Shown here piece after piece: positions 1 to 6,416 of a DNA stretch of 42,271 nucleotides (position 1 is the stretch's first letter; each line of letters opens with the position of its first letter). Below the pieces are notes generated by a model. The model worked only from the letters and a program-made list of their open reading frames with translations. It did not search any database and was not told where the DNA came from. Source of the DNA: a virus; the IMG/VR virus record IMGVR_UViG_3300005663_000098, positions 1 to 42,271 of that record, one strand, 5' to 3'. The position numbers and the translations under genes are program-made.

Positions 1-13
1 AAAGCTGAATAAT

Positions 14-232
14 ATGGCAATAGGTCATAAAGGATGGGATTCTATACCTGTTTGTGAGCGGTGCAAGCGCCTCCAAGCCGAGATTGAAAAAGCAAACAAT
101 GTTATAGAAAAATACGCAAGGCATAAACACAATTGTTTTATGGGTGAATACAACACCATAAAAACAGGAGAGGGTTGTGATTGTGGATTAAGTGAAGCTC
201 TGAAAGGTAAGCAAGATGGCAAAGGTAATTGA
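14..232 (+). CDS. small cysteine-rich protein (paralogue of 36960-37223)
   Basis: A 72-residue protein of unknown function. It has a CERC knuckle near residue 14, a short helical or coiled stretch (residues 20-37), then HKHNC and a CDCGLSEAL ending. The same order (helix, KYxxH, Cys, CxCG, xxAL) occurs in the protein at 36960-37223, so the two are probably diverged copies. Paired cysteines suggest zinc binding (inference). If the window is circular it follows the gene at 42044 by one base and lies in the same early operon, upstream of the RusA gene. Confidence 0.7.
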   Translation: MAIGHKGWDSIPVCERCKRLQAEIEKANNVIEKYARHKHNCFMGEYNTIKTGEGCDCGLSEALKGKQDGKGN

Positions 233-261
233 ATTGAAAAACTTATTGAGGAATAAATGAT

Positions 262-723
262 ATGGTTATCGAGTTCTTTGTGCCTGGCTCACCGGCTTCG
301 GCGGGAAGTAAAACGGTTGTAACTACAAAAGACAACAGGCATTTTGTTCGACCTGCCAGCAAGTTCACTAAGCCCTGGATGAATACTGTTCGCTATTTCG
401 CTCGTGAGGCGTACCGCGACTTATTGCTCACTGGGCCAATTAAATTGACCCTCACATTTGTTTTGGTTCGGCCCAAAAGCCACTATGGTACAGGAAGGAA
501 TGCTAACAAACTAAAGCCTTCCGCCCTTGTATATCCGACAGTTATGCCGGACTTAACAAAGGTCATACGTGCGGTCGAAGATGCCTTGACTGGCATTATC
601 TGGCGTGATGACAAACAAGTTGTAGCCTTTGGGGATAGCACAGGAAAGAGATACGGCCAGCCTGGGGGCGTGAAAATAAGAATTGAGGATTTGACGATTA
701 TTGAGGTGAATGATGGTGAATGA
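262..723 (+). CDS. rusA: RusA-like Holliday junction resolvase
   Basis: A 153-residue endonuclease that should cut Holliday junctions or branched DNA during phage recombination and before packaging. The family signature is clear at residues 96-119: PDLTKVIRAVEDALTG followed by DDKQV, giving the acidic metal-binding residues D97, D107 and D116/D117 and the lysine K100. Length fits the RusA family (about 120-150). The start at 262 has a GAGG upstream. Its 3' end overlaps the next small gene by 11 bases. Its partners (exonuclease, ERF, SSB) lie at 38-40 kb, which is the same operon if the molecule is circular. Confidence 0.9.
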   Translation: MVIEFFVPGSPASAGSKTVVTTKDNRHFVRPASKFTKPWMNTVRYFAREAYRDLLLTGPIKLTLTFVLVRPKSHYGTGRNANKLKPSALVYPTVMPDLTKVIRAVEDALTGIIWRDDKQVVAFGDSTGKRYGQPGGVKIRIEDLTIIEVNDGE

Positions 724-877
724 TATAGACTGTCAAGAGTATTTATATCAAGAGTATCTATATTACGATTGTTACGAGTGCGAGTGGACCGGCAGTGAAT
801 TCGACTGTTTCGACTGTTTTAAGGAAGATGCTTACGAACGGTGTGGTCAAGGTGCAAATTTCCAAACGGACGGCTGA
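713..877 (+). CDS. 54-residue acidic cysteine-rich protein
   Basis: A small frame starting with ATG inside the end of the rusA gene. The product is acidic and rich in Tyr and Cys, with the pairs DCYEC (about residues 19-23) and DCFDC (about 31-35), a likely single zinc-binding unit. Function unknown. The overlapping start suggests translational coupling, and it fills the gap before the methyltransferase-like gene. Too short for confident coding statistics. Confidence 0.5.
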   Translation: MVNDIDCQEYLYQEYLYYDCYECEWTGSEFDCFDCFKEDAYERCGQGANFQTDG

Positions 878-898
878 ATTTAAGAGGATTGAGGTCAA

Positions 899-1480
899 AT
901 GACTTTGCCGATAGAGAAAAGGATTATTCTTGATTTGTACGCAGGGACTTGTGCTTGGAGCAAGCCTTACAAAGATGCGGGTTATGATGTGAAACCGATT
1001 ACGTTACCAGAAAACGATATAAGAGACGACGGCGTATTAGCTTACTGTATATCGTTACGGGCTTATGGGATTTTAGCGGCTTGTGATTGTTCAAAATTGT
1101 CGAACGCAGGAAGATGTCGAGACAAGGACCGGACTTTCAGGGACGCTATAGACGCGGTAGAGATGGTAACAAAGGCGTTGTATATCATTGCGATGACAAA
1201 CCCGATTTGGTGGGTCATAGAAAATCCTGTTGGCTTAATGAAACAGTTGATAGGCAAGCCGCAATACAGATTTCAACCCTGCGAATTTGGTCACAATTAC
1301 ACAAAGCATACCTGTCTTTGGGGCAGATTTACACCACTGTTCGTCACCCAAAACGTTAAGCCCCAACCAGCAAGCGAAAATCTGATTATGAAATTAGGTG
1401 GCAAATCAGAACGAACAAAAAGACTGCGAAGCATCACCCCTTCTGGTTTTGCCCAAGCTTTTTTTAAGGCCAACCAATGA
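899..1480 (+). CDS. C5-type DNA methyltransferase-like protein
   Basis: A 193-residue protein with the fold signature of the short phage cytosine-C5 methyltransferase-like family. A SAM-binding motif I, LDLYAGTCAWS, lies at residues 11-21; the catalytic-loop equivalent AACDCSKLSNAG is near 60-71; IENPVG follows at 108-113; and the FGHNYTKHTCLWG block sits near 130-142. In many relatives the loop reads PPCT; here Pro-Pro is replaced by Cys-Asp, leaving C64 as the possible nucleophile, so activity is uncertain. No target-recognition domain is evident. GGATTGAGG precedes the start, and the stop overlaps the next gene by 4 bases (ATGA). Confidence 0.75.
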   Translation: MTLPIEKRIILDLYAGTCAWSKPYKDAGYDVKPITLPENDIRDDGVLAYCISLRAYGILAACDCSKLSNAGRCRDKDRTFRDAIDAVEMVTKALYIIAMTNPIWWVIENPVGLMKQLIGKPQYRFQPCEFGHNYTKHTCLWGRFTPLFVTQNVKPQPASENLIMKLGGKSERTKRLRSITPSGFAQAFFKANQ

Positions 1481-1785
1481 CGCCAAATGAAATAAAATTC
1501 AAATGTAAACGATGTGGTAAATGCTGCATAGATATGGGAACTATCTGGACGGGCAGTTCGCATCCGTTAATTGCAGCAATTCGTAAAAGTTTGCCAGGGG
1601 AATATTACGCATACGGCGGGCGGTGTGTAATGCTCGTCACTTATGGAAACGGCGAGACAAGCTGCTTGCTTGAACAAGGGCTTGGCCGCAATGCAAAACC
1701 GAGAGTATGTCGAGAATATGAAGGCGAAGGACATTGCCGAGCAGTGACTGCGAAGTTGCAAATGACAAATCCTAAAACTTTTTAA
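1477..1785 (+). CDS. YkgJ-type cysteine-cluster protein
   Basis: A 102-residue protein with the YkgJ (CxxCxxCC) signature CKRCGKCC at residues 10-17 and further cysteines in GGRCVM, SCLL, RVCREY and GHC. The family is thought to bind zinc or an Fe-S cluster; its role in phages is not known. It is coupled to the upstream methyltransferase gene by an ATGA overlap. A second family member is encoded at 37793-38098. Confidence 0.75.
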   Translation: MTPNEIKFKCKRCGKCCIDMGTIWTGSSHPLIAAIRKSLPGEYYAYGGRCVMLVTYGNGETSCLLEQGLGRNAKPRVCREYEGEGHCRAVTAKLQMTNPKTF

Positions 1786-1797
1786 GGAGAAAAAATT

Positions 1798-2364
1798 ATG
1801 AAAATGTTAATGCTGGTGGTATGTATGATTTTGGCAGTTAGCGTGGCCGGCTGCGAAGGAGAGAACACTACAGACCAAATCAAGGAATTTGCTGTACAGG
1901 CGGAGAAGTGGGTTACCTCGATGGATGAGTATCAAGCCGCTGCGAGCAAAATGTTGGAGACTGCGAAAACGCACGAAATTGTCGGGGATACCATAGTCAA
2001 AAAAGTTGTAAAGGTAAGCGAAGAGATTGACCGTGTTCAGCCACAAGTAGCCGACGTTATCGCTGCAATGATAAGAGCAGATACAAGCGGTGATGATGAG
2101 GTTGACAACTGGGTTAAGCTCTTGCAGGCAGGGAATCAGGCCAGTACCCCCTGGAATCCCTATGCTTTACCCGCCACGGCGGCATTGTCTTTAATTTCAA
2201 TGATATGGGGCTTTATCAAGAAAAAAGAAGCCGAGAAAAACAGACTCAAATATAAGGCTCATAAACAGGGCGTAGAAAAAACGGTGATAAGTATGAATAC
2301 GGAAGCAGCAAACGAGATATATGACAACATCGGCGATGCCCGTGCGGATCTTGGCGTAAAATAA
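1798..2364 (+). CDS. predicted lipoprotein with internal membrane segment
   Basis: 188 residues. A type II signal peptide with lipobox VAGC places the lipidated cysteine near residue 19. The mature part is helical, then a proline-marked hydrophobic segment (about 122-140, around NPYALPATAALSLISMIWGF) is followed by a very basic KKKEAEKNR stretch, which would sit on the cytoplasmic side. Function unknown; roles at the host envelope such as lysis timing or exclusion are possible but unproven. AAGGAGA precedes the start, and a strong hairpin lies just downstream. Confidence 0.7.
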   Translation: MKMLMLVVCMILAVSVAGCEGENTTDQIKEFAVQAEKWVTSMDEYQAAASKMLETAKTHEIVGDTIVKKVVKVSEEIDRVQPQVADVIAAMIRADTSGDDEVDNWVKLLQAGNQASTPWNPYALPATAALSLISMIWGFIKKKEAEKNRLKYKAHKQGVEKTVISMNTEAANEIYDNIGDARADLGVK

Positions 2365-2378
2365 AATCTCTCAAGTAC

Positions 2379-2426
2379 GCCCCGCTCTTTGTATTCCTGT
2401 GCGACAGGGCAAAGGCGGGGCATTTT
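2379..2426 (+). terminator. strong hairpin, possible intrinsic terminator or attenuator
   Basis: GCCCCGCTCTTTG (2379-2391) pairs with CAAAGGCGGGGC (2410-2421): a 12-bp stem with one bulged T and an 18-base loop. Only a short ATTTT follows, so termination may be partial. It separates the lipoprotein gene from the next gene in the same direction. Confidence 0.5.
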
Positions 2427-2439
2427 GAAAGGGAACAAT

Positions 2440-2811
2440 ATGGGAATTTCAATCGGGATTAAAGAATTTGATTTTCCTCAGTGGGTTACTGACATATATA
2501 ATGCAATGACACCAAAAGACCGGGAGGTAAACACAAAGGCTAATATATACGGCATTTGCAACAAAACAGATAAGGGATATAAAATTTCCCCTTTAATTGC
2601 CGGGCTATCAAATCGAATTTCTGTTTTGCCGGAAACAAAAGACGTGGCAGTTGCTATTATTTTAGCTGACCTACACTACCCTTGGGCATATTTACCAGGA
2701 GGTCTCACAACAAACTATACCTGTAAGCATTGTGATTTCAAATTCGACAGCTCTCTAAAAGACCCGCAATGCTCTTCTTGTCACAAATTTTCTTGGGAAA
2801 CCAAGCCCTGA
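2440..2811 (+). CDS. conserved-type phage protein with C-terminal zinc ribbon
   Basis: 123 residues from the ATG at 2440, chosen because GAAAGGG lies about seven bases upstream; a longer frame from 2389 would run through the hairpin. No family is recognised for the N-terminal domain. The C-terminus carries a CKHC...CSSC pair (about residues 98-117), a classic small zinc ribbon. The stop region (CAAGCCCTGAAT...) is nearly repeated at the end of the next gene. Confidence 0.6.
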   Translation: MGISIGIKEFDFPQWVTDIYNAMTPKDREVNTKANIYGICNKTDKGYKISPLIAGLSNRISVLPETKDVAVAIILADLHYPWAYLPGGLTTNYTCKHCDFKFDSSLKDPQCSSCHKFSWETKP

Positions 2812-2838
2812 ATCAAGAGGCTTTGAAAGGAAAATGAT

Positions 2839-3099
2839 ATGACTCACAAAGAACAATTACAGTTGTGGGTTGATGGCAATTCAGTTCACGATAAAGATGA
2901 AAAAGGCGACCAGTGTTGCCCTGATTTCTCTTGTTGCAAACCTGAACTCAAAGCTCCAAAAGAGGAACGAGAACTTTTTCAGCAATTATATTTAGCAGAG
3001 AAGCACAATGAATACGAGCGGATGTTAATGATGTTCTTGGGCAGAGCCTTACCATTGATGACCGATAAAAAAGTATACATAGCAGGTGGCAAGCCCTGA
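2839..3099 (+). CDS. small phage protein with CCPDFSCC motif
   Basis: 86 residues. The N-terminal half contains QLWVDGNSVHD and then CCPDFSCCKP at about residues 26-35, a motif I associate with small uncharacterised phage proteins. The second half is helical. Function unknown; the clustered cysteines suggest metal binding. GAAAGGAAAA precedes the start. Confidence 0.65.
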   Translation: MTHKEQLQLWVDGNSVHDKDEKGDQCCPDFSCCKPELKAPKEERELFQQLYLAEKHNEYERMLMMFLGRALPLMTDKKVYIAGGKP

Positions 3100-3118
3100 A
3101 CCAAGCGGGAGATTGATA

Positions 3119-4099
3119 ATGGCAAAAATGAAAGACGGACAATGGTGGGAGAAAAGTATAACTTTAGTTGAAGGATGTACTCCTGTTTCGATTGGATGTA
3201 AAAATTGTTGGAGTGCGGCAATGGCATCGAGATTCAAGAGCCAACCTACAACCAATGGCCATTTCAACGGCAAAATAATCACACGAGAGGATAGATTGTA
3301 CGAAATACTCGAGCGCAAAAAACCTACTCGTTGGACAATCTGGAATGACTTATTCCACGAAAAAGTTGAATTTGAATTTATAAACAGAGTTTTTGCAATA
3401 ATGGAAGCTTGCCCACAACACACTTTCCTAATATTAACTAAAAGGCCGCAAGTTATGGCTGAGTATTTTAACGGGTTAGGGAGAAGGTTTGAATTGTCAA
3501 ATTGTCCAAATATCCATCTCAACATAACTATCTGCAATCAGCAAGAGGCTGATGAGAAAATCCCGATACTTTTACAAATCGATGCTGCCAAAAGAGGGGT
3601 TTCGATAGAACCGATGCTGGGGGAGATAGATTTAGAGTATATCAAAGATTTTGGGCATCCAAATAGATTTGTAAAATATGAGAGAATATATTCTTTGTCT
3701 GGAGAAATAAGTGCGTTTGGCCATAGGATGACAACTAACAAACTTGACTGGGTAGTCCTCGGCGGTGAATCCGGCCCAAAGGCCAGACCGATGCATCCTG
3801 ACTGGATCAGGTCTGTCAGAGACCAATGTAAAGCGGCGGGAGTGCCCTTCTGGTTCAAGCAATGGGGGGCGTGGGAAATAGCGAATAAAGAAAATGCAGC
3901 TCGAAATGGCTATGTTGTTACAAAGAGCCGACAAGGGTTTTTAGTTCCATATAATTCCAAAAAGTTTGTAAATTTAAATATAGACGGAAGTGATTATCAA
4001 GACAATCCACAGCCCAACAGTGTAGCAATGGCAAAGGTTGGCAAAAAGAAAGCAGGCCGTTTACTTGACGGCAAGATTTATGAGGAGAGGCCGAAATGA
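3119..4099 (+). CDS. DUF5131 / phage Gp37-Gp68 family protein
   Basis: 326 residues from the ATG at 3119, preferred over an in-frame start at 3086 that lacks a site. Recognisable family blocks are the cysteine motif C20-x6-C27-x2-C30 (EGCTPVSIGCKNCW), TIWNDLFHE, FLILTKRP, SIEPMLGEID and, near the end of the core, VLGGESGPKARPMHPDW followed by RDQCKAAGVPFWFKQWG. The cysteine trio suggests a metal or Fe-S site of radical-SAM type, but no reaction is established for this family. It overlaps the next gene by 4 bases. Confidence 0.85.
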   Translation: MAKMKDGQWWEKSITLVEGCTPVSIGCKNCWSAAMASRFKSQPTTNGHFNGKIITREDRLYEILERKKPTRWTIWNDLFHEKVEFEFINRVFAIMEACPQHTFLILTKRPQVMAEYFNGLGRRFELSNCPNIHLNITICNQQEADEKIPILLQIDAAKRGVSIEPMLGEIDLEYIKDFGHPNRFVKYERIYSLSGEISAFGHRMTTNKLDWVVLGGESGPKARPMHPDWIRSVRDQCKAAGVPFWFKQWGAWEIANKENAARNGYVVTKSRQGFLVPYNSKKFVNLNIDGSDYQDNPQPNSVAMAKVGKKKAGRLLDGKIYEERPK

Positions 4100-4365
4100 C
4101 TGCGCTATATGGGCAAATGGAATGTAAGTTGTATCCCAGTGCCTTTTCTGGTGAGGTGGTTTTTCAGGTCAACACAATAAATAAGCAAAGTTACGAAGGC
4201 GTAGCCCCAAAGCATTATGTTACGTATGATGCTCAACTAACAAGGAATGGCGTAAATGGCCAAGTCAAAGTGCGTGTGTTAGTTAATGGGGGAAAAGAAG
4301 CGAGGGTTTCTGTGCCCGATGGCCAAATCTTGACTGTTTCAGCAGATAAGGTTCACGAAATATAA
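4096..4365 (+). CDS. hypothetical beta-rich small protein
   Basis: 89 residues, no family recognised. The sequence alternates short beta-like strands (VVFQVNT, HYVTYDAQL, VKVRVLVNGG, ARVSVPDGQILTV), suggesting a small beta barrel or sandwich. It is coupled to the DUF5131 gene by ATGA overlap. Confidence 0.6.
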   Translation: MTALYGQMECKLYPSAFSGEVVFQVNTINKQSYEGVAPKHYVTYDAQLTRNGVNGQVKVRVLVNGGKEARVSVPDGQILTVSADKVHEI

Positions 4366-4391
4366 AAACTGAAAGGTAAATGGAGGCCAAA

Positions 4392-4787
4392 ATGAGTAAA
4401 GAAGCGATAGAGTTGCAAAAAGAAGTTGTAAAATTCTTAAATACAATTTCCGAACTTATGTTTTCTAATGATTTCGCAGTCGTAAGAGACTTAAAAGTTG
4501 CGAGAAGGCGAGCAAAAGCCGTTCTCGCCCTTCTTGAGAAAAAGCCAGAGGTGGCAGAGTTTACGAAAAGATTCCGTGATTTCATAAGGTTATCTAAAGA
4601 ACATTCATCTAAAAGCAAGATTGGACGCTTGCGAACATATGGCAAAGAAGCCTGCGATGTCATCGATCGGCAGGAAGAAAAGATAAAGCAATTAGACTGG
4701 GAAATAGAGGGATTGAAGGCCATTATCCAAAACACAGAAGGGGAAATAGTTTTACCTGACCAAGAAAGTGAGGCAAAAGATGACTGA
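4392..4787 (+). CDS. hypothetical coiled-coil protein
   Basis: 131 residues from the ATG at 4392, which has GGAGG nine bases upstream; an ATG at 4380 is too close to that site. Almost entirely helical and rich in Lys and Glu, with a heptad-like stretch at about residues 95-118. Last + strand gene before the small - strand cluster. Function unknown. Confidence 0.6.
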   Translation: MSKEAIELQKEVVKFLNTISELMFSNDFAVVRDLKVARRRAKAVLALLEKKPEVAEFTKRFRDFIRLSKEHSSKSKIGRLRTYGKEACDVIDRQEEKIKQLDWEIEGLKAIIQNTEGEIVLPDQESEAKDD

Positions 4788-4811
4788 CCAAAATCTATAA
4801 TCTATTATTCC

Positions 4812-4900
4812 AAACTGGCGGGCAGAAAGCCCCACCCATTCCTGCTTTAGCGTGCGCCCTTGTCTTTGACATCTTCACCTTGACACGCCGCCGCCAGTTT
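4812..4900. repeat. 10-bp perfect inverted repeat in convergent intergenic region
   Basis: AAACTGGCGG at 4812-4821 is repeated inverted as CCGCCAGTTT at 4891-4900, enclosing about 69 bases without a gene. It lies where + strand early transcription and - strand transcription meet, so it could form a structure in either transcript. No T-run follows on either side. Confidence 0.5.
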
Positions 4901-4937
4901 CAATTTTACATGCTCCCTTCAATAAATAGTTTCAGTT
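4901..4937 (-). promoter_or_regulatory. orphan copy of the RBS leader cassette
   Basis: On the - strand this stretch reads AACTGAAACTATTT, then GAAGGGAGCATGTAAAATTG. It matches the leader of the gene at 4940-5128 (AACTGAAACTATTT at 5144-5157) and the RBS cassettes at 5371-5389 and 5594-5612. Where the start codon should be, it has TTG; a TTG start would give only about 18 residues. It looks like the leader of a lost or very small gene. Confidence 0.45.
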
Positions 4938-4939
4938 TA

Positions 4940-5128
4940 TTATAAAGTTGCCTTTCTATACATAATCCTTAATCTTTTTATATCTTCTTCCATTTTGTGA
5001 ATGGCTTCAACGTCGTTTCGACAGTATGCATAGTCAAGGCCGCGCTCTTTTATGTTGATAAACTCTAATATCCATTCATTTTCTCTGCTTCGTGCTTTTG
5101 TAATACTTTTTTTTGTCAATATTTCCAT
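4940..5128 (-). CDS. small helical protein, - strand cluster gene 3
   Basis: 62 residues, highly charged and helical, with RENEWILEFINIKERGLDY in the middle. No family recognised. On the - strand, GAAGGAAG lies nine bases before the ATG, so the start is well supported. Third gene of a - strand set that shares leader sequences and is probably transcribed from the promoter at 5716-5744. Confidence 0.6.
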   Translation of the reverse strand: MEILTKKSITKARSRENEWILEFINIKERGLDYAYCRNDVEAIHKMEEDIKRLRIMYRKATL

Positions 5129-5178
5129 TTTGCTGCTTCCTTCAAATAGTTTCAGTTAAAGTCTATAAGTCCGGGCTT

Positions 5179-5373
5179 TTAAGGCATCAAGGTTGTCTCG
5201 ATACGGTGTAGTTCTTTTGGTGTTAGCTTGCCATTACCTAAAGCTTTGCTGATTTGATTGCATCGTGTTTCTAATGTTTTTATAGACGTTTTTGTTGCTC
5301 TGTCCTTAGTGCCAATCCACCACGCCTCACTGATTAACGAAGCTAATAGACGAATCATTTTATCACGTTCCAT
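5179..5373 (-). CDS. small hypothetical protein, - strand cluster gene 2
   Basis: 64 residues with a helical N-terminus (LLASLISEAWW) and a basic C-terminal half. No family recognised. The start follows the stop of the upstream gene by one base; the ribosome site GAAGGGAAGG lies within the last codons of that gene, implying translational coupling. Confidence 0.6.
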   Translation of the reverse strand: MERDKMIRLLASLISEAWWIGTKDRATKTSIKTLETRCNQISKALGNGKLTPKELHRIETTLMP

Positions 5374-5389
5374 TTTACACCTTCCCTTC
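5371..5389 (-). repeat. RBS cassette, copy at cluster gene 2
   Basis: The 19-mer that reads GAAGGGAAGGTGTAAAATG on the - strand is identical to the one at 5594-5612. It combines a ribosome binding site, the stop of the upstream frame (TAA) and the start of the next gene. Confidence 0.7.
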
Positions 5390-5596
5390 TAAATTGAATT
5401 TGCCATTTTGGGGGCAGGCCCAATTGCAAATAAGTACGTGGCATTGTAAAACTAACTTGTTGATTTTGCGGGCATCCTCTACGTTGCTGGAGATTGTATC
5501 AATTTCTGTAAGGATATTCGAGATTTCGTCAATATCTGCTTTGCCCATAATAAGGGTTTCAATGTTATAATCTGGTTCAAATTCGTTTGCACGCAT
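5375..5596 (-). CDS. small acidic protein, - strand cluster gene 1
   Basis: 73 residues from the ATG at 5596, chosen because the RBS cassette GAAGGGAAGG lies directly upstream; a longer frame from 5674 runs back through a hairpin leader. The protein is acidic and helical (EISNILTEIDTISSNVEDA), with cysteines near the end. No family recognised. It heads the - strand cluster. Confidence 0.6.
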   Translation of the reverse strand: MRANEFEPDYNIETLIMGKADIDEISNILTEIDTISSNVEDARKINKLVLQCHVLICNWACPQNGKFNLEGKV

Positions 5597-5612
5597 TTTA
5601 CACCTTCCCTTC
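5594..5612 (-). repeat. RBS cassette, copy at cluster gene 1
   Basis: Identical 19-mer to 5371-5389, again ending in the ATG of a small gene. A short open frame upstream also ends in EGKV and this TAA, as cluster gene 1 itself does, pointing to modular duplication of gene junctions. Confidence 0.65.
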
Positions 5613-5638
5613 AATAAACACAGGCCAGAGCGATGCGC

Positions 5639-5702
5639 ACACGGCGAAGAGGTTGCACCAACTCTGACCTGCATAGTTTAATTTTGGATTGTTTCGCCGT
5701 GT
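5639..5702 (-). promoter_or_regulatory. 5' leader hairpin of the - strand cluster
   Basis: Perfect 10-bp inverted repeat: ACACGGCGAA (5639-5648) and TTCGCCGTGT (5693-5702), 44 bases apart. It falls inside the transcribed leader downstream of the - strand promoter at 5716-5744, so it would form near the 5' end of the mRNA and could stabilise it or control translation (inference). Confidence 0.5.
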
Positions 5703-5715
5703 ACTTCATAATTAC

Positions 5716-5744
5716 AATATCGTCTATTGGCCTATAAAAGTCAA
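5716..5744 (-). promoter_or_regulatory. sigma70-like promoter driving the - strand cluster
   Basis: On the - strand: TTGACT (5744-5739), a 17-base spacer, then GATATT (5721-5716). The -35 matches five of six and the -10 four of six consensus bases. It points towards the three small - strand genes and is divergent from the promoter at 5846. Confidence 0.5.
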
Positions 5745-5845
5745 ATGGAAAATGGGTTTGGATATTTAGTTTTACGGGAAAATAATTATTTTAAGCTATA
5801 AGTCTTTGATAAGCAAGGACTTACAAATCGCCGCAAAATTAACTA

Positions 5846-5873
5846 TTGACACGGGAAATAGATTATCTATATT
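5846..5873 (+). promoter_or_regulatory. strong sigma70-like promoter
   Basis: Perfect -35 TTGACA (5846-5851), a 16-base spacer and TATATT (5868-5873). Transcription would begin around 5880. No protein gene with a ribosome site follows directly; an intrinsic terminator lies about 100 bases on. Confidence 0.65.
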
Positions 5874-5879
5874 GTAATA

Positions 5880-6018
5880 TATGAAACTCAACATCGGAAT
5901 TGACTGGTATACTTGTCGGAAGTGTGGTAGAATTACTAATCTTTTTCGATGTTTGTGTGGTCAAATAAGAAGTGAATTGCAGGCCTTTGGCGGGAAACTG
6001 TCGGGGCCTGCATTTTTT
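5880..6018 (+). ncRNA. candidate small RNA (promoter to terminator)
   Basis: About 140 bases bounded by the promoter at 5846-5873 and the terminator at 5978-6018. An open frame starts with ATG at 5881 at or beside the predicted transcript start and contains a zinc-ribbon-like CRKCG...CLCG segment, but it has no ribosome site and runs straight through the terminator and several inverted repeats to 6261. Either a noncoding RNA or a leaderless small-protein mRNA; I favour RNA. No known RNA family was recognised. Confidence 0.4.
5978..6018 (+). terminator. intrinsic terminator
   Basis: TGCAGGCC (5978-5985) pairs with GGCCTGCA (6005-6012) around a 19-base loop, followed by TTTTTT (6013-6018). Its left arm also overlaps a longer-range inverted repeat (AAGTGAATTGC at 5970-5980 with GCAATTCACTT at 6073-6083), so two exclusive structures are possible. 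Confidence 0.65.
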
Positions 6019-6416
6019 AATAGCCGAGGGACAAGCTGGCCTATAGGTCAGTCCGGTAGGCAAAGACAAACAGCAATTCACTTTATAGGTCAGGATAGGT
6101 CGGGGGCTCTGCTTGCCAACTTTGCATCCCCACAACCGTATCAGTCGTCAACTGGGCTAATGCGGGAGGGTCTTAACGAAAGCAGCAGTTGCTTGCAATA
6201 CACAAGACCTGCAAGCCATAACTGCTCAGTTGATTGCGAGTGCTCGACGGCTCAATCGTAAGCGCAGAATAAAAGACTTATATTAGCCTATAAATGAATT
6301 GTGTTCATAAGCTTTTAGTAGTCGTAGCATTTTTTCCTGCTTTCGGCCTAAAAGTTGCTTCATAGCAGTCTGGTCTTATCGAAGCGCAGATTTGTTAAAG
6401 AGATAGAATAAACTCT
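6019..6416. other. gene-poor region upstream of packaging genes
   Basis: About 400 bases without a convincing gene. It holds TATAGGTCAG twice (6042-6051 and 6084-6093) plus a related GATAGGTCGG (6094-6103), the right arm of an 11-bp inverted repeat (6073-6083), a strong hairpin at 6184-6226, and GCCTATAAA near 6286, a motif also seen near 5730. Its place just before the terminase genes makes a packaging (cos or pac) site plausible, but nothing in the sequence proves it. Confidence 0.35.
6184..6226. repeat. 14-bp hairpin
   Basis: AGCAGTTGCTTGCA (6184-6197) pairs with TGCAAGC (6210-6216) and, after a three-base bulge, AACTGCT (6220-6226). No T-run follows, so it is not a standard terminator. 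Confidence 0.6.

Noticed and set aside
5863-6135. 90-residue - strand frame
   Set aside because: No start signal, overlaps the promoter and terminator, and composition is unlike the other genes.
5881-6261. 126-residue + strand open frame
   Set aside because: It has no ribosome site, runs through an intrinsic terminator and several inverted repeats, and only its first 30 residues look protein-like. Reported as an RNA candidate instead.
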